A DNA stretch of 64,000 bases, taken from positions 29,617,873-29,681,872 of the forward strand of contig CM056740.1 in NCBI GenBank assembly GCA_029844215.1. Reading direction: 5' to 3'. The notes beneath the pieces are model-generated. The model ran no database searches, was not told the origin of the DNA, and was given only the letters and a program-made list of their open reading frames with translations. The position numbers were made by a program, and so were the translations under genes. Shown in pieces: positions 41,875-53,957 of this stretch; position 1 is the stretch's first letter; the number at the start of each line of letters is the position of its first letter. The DNA is from Przewalskia tangutica (Eukaryota > Streptophyta > Magnoliopsida > Solanales > Solanaceae).

Positions 41875-44020
41875 TGTCACGCCCCAAATCCCGGGCCCAT
41901 GACTGGTGCCCCTACCTGGTCACCCTTCTACCCATACAACATAAATAAATCGCGGAAGATAAATATCACTCTTTTTTTTTTAAAACAGAGGCAAAGCCGG
42001 AAAGGCTTCCGTATAAATATAAATCACCTGAAAGGGTCTACGCTATACAACAATGTAAATACAACTTACACCAGTCCAGCCCACATATGAATACAGACCT
42101 CTAAGAAGGTGACAACAACTATGACGGGACAAGGCCCCGCCGTACCCCTGAATGTACCTAGCCATAATGACAAACTCCCGAACTTGGAGCCATCTCAAAA
42201 TGCTGAACAAGGATCCTAAGCTCGCGGATCCACAACTGTGTACCTAGACCTACAGACATGAACGCAGCCCACGCAAGAAGTCGATAACAAGTACTAAGTA
42301 TGGAACGGAAATAAAGTACATTAAACAAGATCATAACTGTACAAAATAATGACAGGGGCAAGTATAAAAATTAAAATACCAGATCCTACCGTGCCATTTT
42401 AACTCATGAAATCAATCGTACATTAATCATTCTTTTCCTTCTTTCAATAAGAATTAACATCATATTCTTACATACATACTTAAGAATTCAATCAAGTTTT
42501 TCCACATAACTTACATATCTTACATAACATAATTCGGCCCTTTATGGAGGGACTTCTTATTTAGGAGCTTACTTTGATTATCCATACGTGATAACGTAAT
42601 CCGGCCCATTTGCGGGACACGGTGTATTGATGAATCATGTGGCATAATCCGGCCCGCCTGTGGGGCTCGGTGTACTGTGGAATCATGTAGCATAATCCGG
42701 CCCGCCTGTGGAGCTCGGTGTAATGTGGAATCATGTAGCATAATCCGGCCCGCCTGTGGAGCTCGGTGTAAGATGATGTAACCCGGCCTATGTGTAGGCT
42801 CGGGGTAATATGGCGTAATCCGGCCTATGTGTAGGCTCGGTGTATCTCATAATGTAATCCGGCCTATTTGTAGGCTCAGTGTATTTCATAACTTAATCCG
42901 ACCTATTTGTAGGCTCGGTGTGATTTTTCCTTACATAACATTTTTAAACCATCTTTTCACTTCTTCTTAAGTCGTCATAACAACTTCTCATAAAGCTATT
43001 ATAACAACCATTCATTTTAGAGAACTTAAGACACTTTTATTCTTACAACATTAGGAAAACTTAAGGCACTTTTATTTCTTATCACATTGGGGAAACTAAA
43101 CCCAAAAGTACTACGTACATACATACTTAAAAAGAATCATAAAACTCCTTCTCTTTAAATCAATAAACGTATACTTTTAAAACTCAAGTCACACACTCTT
43201 TCGAGATCAAGCCTCTTAACTTTAGAAGTAAATCAAGTAACCCATATCTTGAAAAATAAAGTCTCATAACTTGTAAAGAAATCAAGTCTCATAACTTTAA
43301 ATCAAATCTCTTAACTTTAGAAATCAAGTCCCATATCTTGAAAAATAAAGTCTCATAACTTGTAAAGAAATCAAGTCTCTTAACCTTAAATCAAATATCT
43401 TAACTTTAAAGTACTTCACGTAACTTATACAATTTTGACTAAGCCACTCATACTTTCATAATCAAGACTCATATATTTCCAAAATCGACTTACTTACTTC
43501 AAATGAATTAAGTTGCATAGACTTACCAAATCAAGTCACATAGACTCACTAAAATTTAGTCACATAGACTTACCAAATAATTATGTCAAAGGAAGGAAGA
43601 AGTTCACATACCTCGTTGGCGACTAACCCAAACGACAAGTAGCAATACGCTCCAATGTACTTCAACCTTATTGGATATTCCACAAGCCAAGTAGAATGTG
43701 CTACACGTAGTACTTCAACCTAAAATGACAATAGCACTTCTATCAACTACAAGCTATCAAGTGTAGGAGTTATACCAAATAATGGCCCTCTAATTCTACG
43801 GAAAATTGGGCAGCACTTCCTTTGTTTCTACGTACTTTTCCACCTTTTCCAAGGCCCATATTCATCAACCAACAAGCTACATTTAAGGCACAACCAACAG
43901 TTAGCCAAAGGGGATTACACGCCTAACTGGACGTGTAAAATTCCGCCCCACAGTTATACAAAACAATCCACAAATCAGCCCATAAAAACAGTCCGCAATC
44001 CAACCATAACGAGGGTAAAA
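41875..44020 (-). mobile_element. LTR G, sense 3' part (E family)
   Basis: Starts TGTCACGCCCCAAATCCCG. Holds a roughly 48-bp tandem array (42525-42925) and the LTR hairpin (43915-43938), and matches the E LTR from 43648. LTR H interrupts it at 44021. Confidence 0.75.
42525..42925 (-). repeat. Tandem array in LTR G
   Basis: Around eight units with TAATCCGGCCCGCCTGTGG and GCTCGGTGTA, shortening to about 45 bp with a TATGTGTAGGCTCGG variant at the right end. Confidence 0.85.
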
Positions 44021-45040
44021 TGTCACGACCCGAACCCGGCCCCGTGACTGGTGCCTTATCCCGGGCACCCAAGTAGACATACATCAGAGTAATCAGCGGA
44101 ATATAAAACAAGACATGAATAAAGTGAAGTGTAAAACAGTTTTTCTGCGAAACGTTGCCTTACGGCATATATATATAATAACTAGACGATTACATCCTCT
44201 TTTACAACTCGCCCACAACGATTACTACGGACCTCTACGAATGATATGACAACAACGACGGACGGGGCCGCCATACCACGAATGTAGCACCTACAACAAC
44301 GGGGACTATACGAAGATAAGACTCAAGAAGCGGAGCTTCCCGAGCAACTGTGATCCTAAGGCGAGGATCGACGGCGGTGTACCTCTACACTGCGGCATAA
44401 ACGCGGCCCGAAGGAGGTCGATCTGGCAATTGCAGTATGTGGCCCGAAAATCAGTAAATGAAATCATAATAGTCTATATAAGCGAAGACATATATGATAA
44501 CAATTTACGATACCATGATATGTAGCGATCGCGTCAAGTCGGACTCGCGCCGCCAAAGTCATTACTCAAATACAACAATGGGTCTCACGCCCGCACATCA
44601 ATCATGCGTGGAATACCTTCCTCACCGCGATCTATGATGTAATAACACTAAAGTACACATGAACACGGTCACCGGTGTCACCGTCTGAGGTAAATCTGAA
44701 GGCATAGCCGACTACTAAAATCCACGATACCAACAATGCTATAAAACTATATCACGGGGTCTTTCTAGACCGCACCACATGTCGGCGGCCACTGCCACAG
44801 TATCAATGTGCGCGTCTAATCTGGAGCATACCGCTGCTCGCATAGCCACACATAGGCCGCATGAGGTATTCCTCGCGTCGGGCGGTAACCCCGGTACCTC
44901 ACGGACTCCGCGATCGCATAGTCTCATAGACCGCATAGTCATACTGACCGCGTAGGGCATCCCGCGTCGGGATAAAACACCGAATGATCAATCACGGAGC
45001 ATACCGCTGCTCGCATAGTCACGCAGACGCATAGCGTATA
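44021..45040 (-). mobile_element. LTR H, sense 3' part (B/K family)
   Basis: Starts TGTCACGACCCGAACCC and follows the same order as the element B LTR at 1382 (GCCTTACGGCATATATATA, then the GACCTCTACGAATGAT stretch). LTR I interrupts it at 45041. Confidence 0.75.
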
Positions 45041-47127
45041 TGTTATACCGTATTTCACAGGTATATGCGTGAGGCGTACGTACAAAAGTTAGCCTAAGTT
45101 AAGACCTTGGACGAAAAACATTTGTGCACAACTCACTAAAAGAATCGTTTTTCGACGAAACGTTTTACTAAACTTGCGTAGGGTAAATTACGGCTATGTC
45201 ATTTATAATTTTTGCGGATTTTTCCGAGAGACGAAACATTTTGGACCAACGGGAGGGTGACACTTGTCACCCTCATTGGACGGCAAAGTGAGGCATTGTT
45301 GGCACGTTTTTTGTGCCTTTGCACAAGTCAAGGAGTTGGTAGGATATTTGTGTAGTAGATGGATAAGGACACTTGGGTGAATCTTCACCTACACTTGCAC
45401 TTGGCTTCATCTTGGCCATTGGTTGGCCTTTGCTTGACCTATAAATACCCCCCTTAAGATGAAAAGTTCTTCATCCACAAATTAACTTTCCAAGTCTCAA
45501 AGTTCCCTCCCCTCTCTTGTAGTATTTTCGTCCAACACCCTCTCCCCCTCTAGCCTAAGTGGCTTTGGCCGAGAGCCCCTCTAAAGAAAGCCTAGCCGAA
45601 ACACCACCCCCTCCTTGGTAGAAATGTTGTCTTCCAAGTATAGTTACTATTCCTAAATACCCTAGCCCAAATCCCTTATAGTATTTAAGTAGAAGTTGTG
45701 TAGAACTTCTAAGGGGTCTTGGAGCTATCGGAGCGCGCATTTAGGAGCTAAACCTCGCTCAGGATCGACTTTTAACTTGGATAATTTTGGGCTTATCGAG
45801 GTAAATAATCTTATCCTTCTTTTGTAATTAGAGAATGCATACTGTAGAAGTATAGGAATAAGTATAAATACTTAGAAGGATATTAAAGAATAGAATTGAA
45901 CTGTTATCACAGTAGAAGGGTTTAAAAGAAGAATAATTGAACTGTACTTACATAGAATTTGTTTTCCTGATGAACTTGAGTAGCTTGACGGGTAGAGAAG
46001 TGCTGCCCAAATTTCCGTAGAATAGAGAACCCTCTGCTTAGAACTGTTTACAGAATAGTCTAGACGTTGATAGACGTATTTGACTATTATAGGCTGATCC
46101 TCTGCGCGCGACATATTCGACTTGGCAGGTGGTTTTCGCCGAGAAGGTATGTGATTCTTCCTATACTCTTAAGCATGATATTTTAAGATATATATATAGT
46201 ACGGTAGACGTACATGTGTTAACTGAATAATAAGTACGGCAATGTCTTTTGACTTAAGCCTGAATAATAATTACGGCAATGTCTTTTGACTTAAGCCTGA
46301 ATAACAAGAATCTTGATGCATTTCAAAAGAATACTGAATCATTTTTAACAGAAGAGAAATATTTGGTTTTTAAACAAAAAGCTTAAAGAGTTATACTAGC
46401 TTTATGGAAAGTTAGGTATAACAACTTAAGAAAGATAAAAGAAACTGTTTACTTATTTGTTTATAAAAACCATGTATTGATTTATGTTAAGTGTAGTAGG
46501 ATTGTTTGATAAGTAGACATATTATGATGCTGCATGTGTTAGTGTCTCGTAATGTTGTGAAAGGGGGTCATTCTTGCTGTGCTTACGTTGCTAAACGGTA
46601 AGTCCGTTGTACTGTTAATTTTATCACCTACCCCTCTTGAATTATTATACCGAGGGCTTTCCACCCTTGATGCTGGTCTATACGGCCTATCGATCTATGT
46701 GACTATCGCGAGTCTGCGGAGTTCCGTGATTGATCATTCGGGTGTTTTAGCCCGTCACGGGGATGCCTATGCGGTGCAATGTGACTATGCGGTCTATTGA
46801 GACTATGCGGTGCGGGAGTCGAGGAGAATGCAGGGTTAGCTACCCCGTCGAGGAATACCTCATGCGAGTGCAGTGTGACCTATGCGGTGCGAGTCGAGGT
46901 TAGGCATGCATAATGATACTATGGGCGATTGGCCTTGCTTCGATCATTCGCGGCCTAGAAAAGACCTGTTACAGTTTACCTATTATTGCTCTTGTTTGTG
47001 ATGTGGCACTATGTGCAATTGAACTGATTGTATTTGCAAATGGCTTTAAAATACTTTGATTTCATTTAAGTACTTTCTGATTTCACATACTTGGTACTGT
47101 TATCTTGACCTCCTTGGGCTGCGTTCA
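45041..47127 (+). mobile_element. LTR I, sense 5' part (C-like family)
   Basis: Starts TGTTATACCGTATTTCAC. TATA box at 45440-45447. Resembles the reverse complement of the C LTR throughout. A short duplication (TACGGCAATGTCTTTTGACT) lies near 46236 and 46271. LTR J interrupts it at 47128. Confidence 0.75.
45440..45447 (+). promoter_or_regulatory. LTR promoter TATA box, LTR I
   Basis: TATAAATACCCCCC, 400 bp into the LTR. Confidence 0.6.
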
Positions 47128-47554
47128 TGTTATACCCGTATTTTGAGTATATACGTAAGGGGCGTCGTCGACAATTTGAGACTTAAAGTTTGGCATAGGT
47201 TCGAAATTTGTGCACAACACCCGATTAGAATCGTTTTTCGACGAAACGTTTTACAGAACTTGCGAAGGGAAAATTCCGGCTATGTCATTTGTGATTTTTG
47301 CGGATTTTTCCGGGAGACGAAACATTTTGGACCAACGAGAGGGTGACACTTGTCACCCTCAAGTGGACGCCTAAGGGGCGGTTTGTCCTTGGCCGATTGG
47401 TGCCTTGTTTTGGCCTTGTTTTATGCCTTACTTTGTGCCATGTTTGGTGCCTTGTTTTGTGCCTTGTTTTGGGGTGTAGGGTTAGGGTGCACTTGGCTTG
47501 ATCTTGGCCTTACACTTGCCTTGCACTTGGCTTGATCAAGGCCATTGGTTTCCC

Positions 47555-47562
47555 TATAAATA
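47555..47562 (+). promoter_or_regulatory. LTR promoter TATA box, LTR J
   Basis: TATAAATACCCCTCCC followed by GACTTCTTCATCC. Confidence 0.6.
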
Positions 47563-48064
47563 CCCCTCCCTTGTGGAAGACTTCTTCATCCTAAATTTCA
47601 CTAAGTCTTGAAATCCTCCCTCCCCTCTTGTGTTGTGTTCTCGTCCAAGAGGTCCCCCACTTTGAGAAGCTTTGGTAGAGGCCTCCCCTGTAGTGTCTAG
47701 CAGGGTACCTAGCCTAGTTGTTTCGTATAATACACCCCCCTCTTGGTAGAAATACTCTCCAAGTATTGTTATAATGCCCTAAATACCTTAGCCTTATACC
47801 TTGTAGTATTCCAAAAGTTACCTCTATACGTAGAGCCCGGAAATACTACCTTTTGTCTCAAAACGAAACCCTAAGGAAAATCTTCATCGTCGGTTGAAGT
47901 GCTAGGTAGAAGTTGTTGGAAACTTCTAAGGGTTGTTTGGAGCGGGTTGGAACGCCCGGAGTTGGAGCTAAACGTTGCTCAGGAGCGACTTATATACTTG
48001 GATAATTTTGGGCTTATCGAGGTAAATATTCTTGACCTTCTTTTGTAATAAGAGTTTTCATACT

Positions 48065-48392
48065 GTTGAAGTATAAGAATTAAGTATAAGTATATATACA
48101 AGGAAGGTATATAAGAAGGGATTTGAACTGTACTTACATAGGACTGTATTTCTGATGAGACTTGTAAATTTGGCCAGATTAGAGTCTTGCCCAATTTACC
48201 GCAGAGTAGTCTAGACTTTGATAGACTGGTATAACCTTTTTAGGTTGAATGTGCTACTTGAAAAGGTGGGCAAGGCTAGCCGGATTATAGCCGTGGAGCG
48301 TTTTGCTAATAGTCGATAATCGTCGCGAGGTATGTGATTCTTCCTATACTCTTGAGCATGATGTTTTAAAGGTATATATATATATAGTACGG
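48065..48392 (+). repeat. 328-bp flanking duplication, left copy
   Basis: GTTGAAGTATAAGAATTAAG to ATATAGTACGG; recurs with the same length at 63143-63470 on the other side of composite K. The copies differ at several places (for example GGACTGTATTTC against GAATTTGTATTTC), so they are not a freshly made exact copy. Confidence 0.8.
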
Positions 48393-51300
48393 GGACAGGG
48401 CCCCGCCATACCCCTTAATACAAATATCTACAACGACAGGGGACCATACCAAAATGCTAAGCTTCCGGAGAAACGGAGCTTTCCCAACGCTGAAACGGTG
48501 ATCCTAAGAACGGGGATCAACAGTAGGAGTACCTTTACCTGCGGCATGAGCGGCCCGAAGGAGGTCGAGACAACATGTACCAAGTATGTGGCGAAAATCG
48601 TAAATGAAATCATAGTAGTCTATATAAAGCGGGAGACATGTATGATAACCAAAACTACGATTCCTGATAAATAAGCGATCGTGTCAAGTCGGGACTCACG
48701 CCTCAAAGTCATCATAAACCGTGCGGGGTAAATGCGAGGCATAGCCGACTACTAAAAACCCCGATAACAAGGTCGTAAATCGTATCATAAGATCTGTCTG
48801 CACCGTCACATGATCAAAGCCGCCACTCGCGCGATATCTAATGTCTGCGTCTAGCCAGCCTCGAACTTTCAGTAGCTCGCGTGGGCCACTCCAATGGCCC
48901 GCGTGAGGTATTCCGCATCGAGGGTAGCTACTCCCTAAGCGTCTGGACTCGTCGTCGCGTAGCCACAAACCCGCGTGACCACAGGGCGCGTACTAACACC
49001 GGAACTCCGTAACTCCGCATAGGCCATACGGACTGCATAAGGTATTCTCGAATCATAGGTCACTAGACCGCTGAGTCTACCCGCGTCGGAGGCGACTTAA
49101 CCCCGGAATCATGAGTGATATAATATCAACATGACGGTTTATCGTTAAACAACCTAAGCACAATAAGGAAAACCCTCTACACAAACATCACAAGATACTA
49201 ACTCACGTAGCATCCTAACATGTTTACTTATCAAGTCAAGAAAGTATTACAAGACTATCACAAATCAATACAATCAAGTTATTCACACAAGGTACTTTCT
49301 ACATTATGCTAACAAGTTCGGGTTTTTAGCACCAAAGTACTTTATGTATTACTCTTTTAAAAGATCCGTTTCTTTCACAAAAGTCACACAATACCGTAGT
49401 ATAAAAATAAAGTGATTATCTTTTGAAGTAAATCAAAACATTTCTCTTTGTAAAATCAAGTAACAACATTCTTTTCCCAACTTAAGTTTGCCTAGTTTCT
49501 CATTTTGAAAGGTTTCGTAGTTCATAGCTTTAATCCTTTAAAACAATTTGAGAAACATATACCCTAAGTGTGAGTAGGTTATTATTATTCGTAACAATCT
49601 TATTACAGCAGCCATGACCTAGTAAATGTAATATCATTTTGTCTCATCTTAGCTCTGTCACGGATGGAAGTTTCTCTTGGTTTTAATAATACTTTATTAG
49701 TCACAATATTTCCCTTTATTAGCGCGGCGGTGGTTTGTTCGACATTTATTCTGATCGGTAAAACATCATACCTTTTGAAAACCAAAAATACTATTTACTC
49801 ACGAATGAGGTTTCACACTTTTAACAAAATTCATATTAGTATAATAAGTCAAGTCTCTTATTTCCTTAAATCAATAAATCGTTCTTTTATCACTCTTGCC
49901 GTTATACCTAACTTCCCATAAAGCTAGTATAACTCTTAAGCTTTTAAAACCAAGTGTTACTCTTCTTTCAAAAGGTTTCTTAATTCTTTTGAACTTCTTG
50001 GACTCTTTTTATTCGGCTTAAGTCAAGACATTGCGTAATTATTATTCGGGCTTAAGTCCAAGACATTGCCGTAATTATTATTCGGGCTTAAGTCAGAAGA
50101 CATTGCCGTAATTATTAATCGATTAACACGTCGTCTACCGTACTATATACATATTCTTTAAAATATCATGCTCAAGAGGATAGGAAGAATCACATACCTT
50201 CTCGTGAAATCCACCGCAAGTTGAATATGTCGTGCGCGGAGAATCGACCTATAACGATCAAATCGTCTATCAACGTCTGGTATGCTTGTACAAAGCTCTA
50301 GCGGAGGGTTCGTTATTCTATGGACATTTGGGCAGCACTTCCTGCGGTGAGCTACTCAGTCTCGTGAAAACAGTCTATGTAAGTCTGATTCTATTATTCT
50401 TCTTTTAAACCCTTCTACTGTGATAACAGTTCAATTCTATTCTTTAATATTCTTCTAAGTATTTAATACTTATTCCTATACTTCTACAGTATATATACTC
50501 TAATTACAAAAGGAGGATAAGGTTATTTACCTCGGTAAGCCCAATAATATCCTAGAAAAAAGTCGCGCCTGAGCAAGGTTTAGCTCCTAAGTTGTGCGCT
50601 CCGGTAGCTCGAAAACCTTAGAAGTTCTTAACAACTTCTACTAAGGCCTAAGGGATTTGGGCTAGGTTATTTTGGGGATTATAACAATACTAGAAGGCAA
50701 CTTTGAACCAAGGGTGGGGGGGTAGGTTTCGGCTAGGCTAGGGGTTGCTCTCGGCTGGAGCTTCTCAAAGGGAGGGTGTGTTTGGACGAAAACAACAAGA
50801 GGAGAGGGAGGATTTGAGACTTAGAAAGATTGCTCAATTTAGGATGAAATAACTCTTCAACAAGGGGTATTTATAGGTCAAGGATGGCCAACCAAGGGCA
50901 AGATGGTGCCAAGTGCAAGGCAAGTGTAGGGTGAGGATTTAGGCAAGTGTCCTTGGCAACTTGCACACAAAATATCCTACCAACTACATGACAAGAATGG
51001 CCATCCATTCGCCCTAATCTTTGTGACAAGTCCACTGATGAGAGGGTGACAAGTGTCGCCCTCTCGTTGGTCCAAAGTGTTCGTCTCTCGGAAAAATCCA
51101 AAAATTAGAAATGACATAGCGGAATTTATCCTACGCGAGTCTTGTAAAGCGTTTCGTCGGAAAGCGACTCTAAGCGGGTGTTGTGCCGCACAAAGTGAAA
51201 TCGCCCAAGCCAACTAGGGGTTGACACGTGTCGCCTCCTACACGTCAAAATATTTCATCTTCCAAAATATCTACAATGGCCAAAATCTCGAAAACAAAGT

Positions 51301-51546
51301 GGGCCCAAAAACAGTAAATTTTCTCCGTGGGCCCACGTGACCATTTCAAAATAAAATTCCATAATTCTCTAATATTCCAAGAAGTCAGAATACCAAATCG
51401 GGAATCAATTCCCATTAACGAACCTTTTCCTTCACAAAACCGGAAACTTTTGCGTGGAAAAATCACCTCTTGCTTCCTTTCCAAGTTCAATGTCGTATTC
51501 TCGTCCGTACGTCCTCGCATACATACCACGGAACTACGGTATAACA
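48393..51546 (-). mobile_element. LTR 1 (left, truncated) of composite K
   Basis: Begins inside the family LTR at GGACAGGGCCCCGCCATA (aligns to about 54186 of the middle LTR) and ends ACTACGGTATAACA. TATA box at 50868-50875. Three 36-bp units (GGCTTAAGTC, then GACATTGCCG) at 49995-50110. About 230 bp of the sense 3' end is missing. Confidence 0.85.
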
Positions 51547-51576
51547 TTCTCCTCGCCCGAAACATTCGTCGAATGT
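51547..51576 (-). promoter_or_regulatory. Polypurine tract with hairpin, internal 1 of K
   Basis: In sense ACATTCGACGAATGT, then TTCGGGCGAGGAGAA at the LTR boundary. The hairpin is at 51562-51576. Confidence 0.7.
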
Positions 51577-52825
51577 TCCTTCAAATATCAAAACAAGCGG
51601 CGCGGTATAGTCCTTACCGCTATACTTACGGAAACATCCATGCCACATCGCCACAACACAACAAGCGCATACATATCTCCAAGTCCACGAGGAATCACCT
51701 CTATCACAGCTCCTACTAGAGGTCTAAAAGATACTCCCTTCGCACCTCTTTACAAACGAAATGATCACACCTATGCCATGTCATGCTCGCTTCTTCCCAT
51801 ACCACTTTTGTCACTTTGCCTTTACTCGTCGTACCACTTCGTACACTCGAACTCTTCCTTATCACTTACCATGTTTCTGAGTCGCTTCCACCGACCACTG
51901 AGTGCTAATGACCTCTCCGGATAAGCTCCACCTATCCACGCCTGTGAACAAGTACGAACCAACTATCTCGCACTTGCTTACATCGAATCGATCGATCGAA
52001 TTCTTACACTAGTGCTTATAAAAAGGCTCCAACGGCGACACCGAATCTGAAGCGGTAGCTATATAATACATACTCAACAAGAGGCGAAGAGTCCTTACAA
52101 CTAAACCCGAAATCCAACCACTAGCCCGAGGGTGAATGCGACGAGATTCACTGAGTTCCTAACCTTGCTGGTAACTCTTCCGGAAGAAAGCAGTAACTTG
52201 GACTCCGTCGGCCATAAGGTGAAGGTAGGCACCGTGCAGCCTTACAACCTTCTTGAAATAATCATCTCGCAACTTACTACGAGTACGGTTTGACTAAAAG
52301 ATAAGGCGGGTTGACCCATCGGCGACTCTTTGGTCGAACACGTCCACGAACTTGTACAATGGTTAACTAAACACAGGCCTAACACCTCGTGACCCTAACA
52401 CAAAGCGGGACCACCACAAAGCCCGTCGCACCAAGCGGGCGTGGGTCGACCGCAACTGACCTCGACCCGACGTGCGCAAAACACTAGCTCACGATCGGAA
52501 CAATCTCACTAATCACGTTACGAAAACCTAGCGGTCTTCTAAGCTCAACCACCTCTTTCGTTTCACAACACTCGAGATTCATCCCATAAAAATATCTCAC
52601 GTATACTATGCACTTGATAAGGGTCAAACACGAAATAATTCTTTTACCAAAGATGGCTTCGCCTCTAAGGTCTTCTACGTAATATTCTAAGGCTCCCCTC
52701 TCTCTGTCCCCAATCTTACGGTTAATTAATCAACAATTCTAATCACACTAACACCATGCTAACCGAAAACAATACTTTAAGATATTCGCATATAAATCTC
52801 TAAAGGGTTAAGGATATACCTGTAT
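51577..52825 (-). other. Non-coding half of internal 1, composite K
   Basis: Occupies the place of pol. Contains the conserved block at 52332-52415 and the 3' motif TGCCACATCGCCACA near 51641. No frame longer than about 150 codons agrees with 57368-58639, and no pol motif is seen. Confidence 0.6.
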
Positions 52826-53757
52826 CTACGCGCCACTTCCCCTAGGTCGTCTAGTCAATCCATACTGCTGCGCATAGTGAGGAAGGTGATGAACTATCCA
52901 CTTGACCAGAAGGATGAGTCCCTACATCCCCGCCAACTCGTTGGACAATTTCTCATAAATGGCCTGCTGTCGCAAACAAAACAAGCCGCCGCGAAGCCAC
53001 GACACTCACGCGATGGCATCGACCACAACGCCACAGGGTGGGGGTGGCCTCCCCTGGCTAACACCCCCTCCTCTCCGAACCACTGCATCCACAACTGATC
53101 TGGTAGGCTGGGTCTTCCTACTTGCATCCTTCCTCATAGAACATTCCCTCGCCATATGGCCCTGACGGCCGCAATAAAAACAAGCACCAGTAAAAAGACG
53201 GCACTTCCCGGGATGACGCCTGCCCTGCGTGAACAACGAGAAAAAGCGAACCACAGTGGGGACACTCTGCACTGGCGGAGGCGCATGTCTAATCTGCTGC
53301 TGAGGCGGTTCGCCTTGAGAGTTACCAAATGATCACCTTAGCGGGCCTCTTCTGCGATCTTGTTTAATCATGATCTCTACCTCACTCGGCCAGCGCATAA
53401 TCTGAGCATGGCTTTGGCTCGTTCTGGTGAAGAGCTACTCCTCACAACCCTTCTTTAGATAAGCATCAATATCCTTGGTGTCTGGGTACATAAAATACTC
53501 TTTGGCTGCCAAGTCCCTTGCTAATGTGGCCGTCTCCTTCCAATCCATATTTTACGCTCCAGTCGTGGGCGAAGGTCGGATGTCATGGCGCGATGGAGGC
53601 TGCGCCGTGCCAAACTCTCTTCTTCTTTGGCGGCGTCTCGAGAACTCCCGCGTGAAGCATCACCCGGGTGATGATTGGGCTGTGCCGCTAAATCTACGTA
53701 CTCTCTCGCGACTCGCCCGGTGCCTTGCCTCTGGGCGAGTTACTGGCGTGGAGGCAT
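52826..53757 (-). pseudogene. gag of composite K, internal 1
   Basis: Start at 53757 (MPPRQ, then an early stop by frame loss). An intact zinc knuckle CFYCGRQGHMAREC (CX2CX4HX4C) lies at 53141-53182, preceded by GKCRLFTGA and followed by MRKDASRK. The middle capsid core is poorly readable and the total is shorter than in B, D or C, about 310 codons. The knuckle would bind element RNA. The equivalent knuckle in internal 2 is frame-shifted by loss of a CAGG, an example of the CHG-linked changes. Confidence 0.75.
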
Positions 53758-53869
53758 AAGCGGTAAAGGAAATGAATACGTTAGAGGGTCCAACTTATAA
53801 CACGCGACTCTAAAGCACGATCTCAAAGTGAGAAGAATGAAACCAATCCTAAATATCCTATAGCCTCAC

Positions 53870-53901
53870 GATTATTGGTGTGGTGCGCAACACAGATAAT
53901 C
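53870..53901 (-). other. Leader hairpin, internal 1 of K
   Basis: GATTATTGGTGTG, then GTGCGCAA, then CACAGATAATC. The loop hexamer reads GTGCGC here and is not self-complementary, unlike GTGCAC in internal 2. Confidence 0.5.
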
Positions 53902-53944
53902 GAACTACTAGATACGATGCGTAGACACTTTCCGAGGATTAAGC

Positions 53945-53955
53945 GCTCGATACCA
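53945..53955 (-). promoter_or_regulatory. Primer-binding site, internal 1 of K
   Basis: GCTCGATACCA, the same as in B and C. Confidence 0.8.
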
Positions 53956-53957
53956 TA

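Larger units (their letters stand above)
47128..48392 (+). mobile_element. LTR J, sense 5' part
   Basis: Starts TGTTATACCCGTATTTTG. TATA box at 47555-47562. Short GTGCCTTGTTTT-type repeats lie at 47395-47480. It is broken at 48392/48393, where truncated LTR 1 of composite K begins; sequence 48065-48392 recurs at 63143-63470. Confidence 0.75.

Noticed and set aside
42525..42925. CRISPR-like regular repeats
   Set aside because: Direct tandem units without unique spacers, in a plant LTR; no cas genes.
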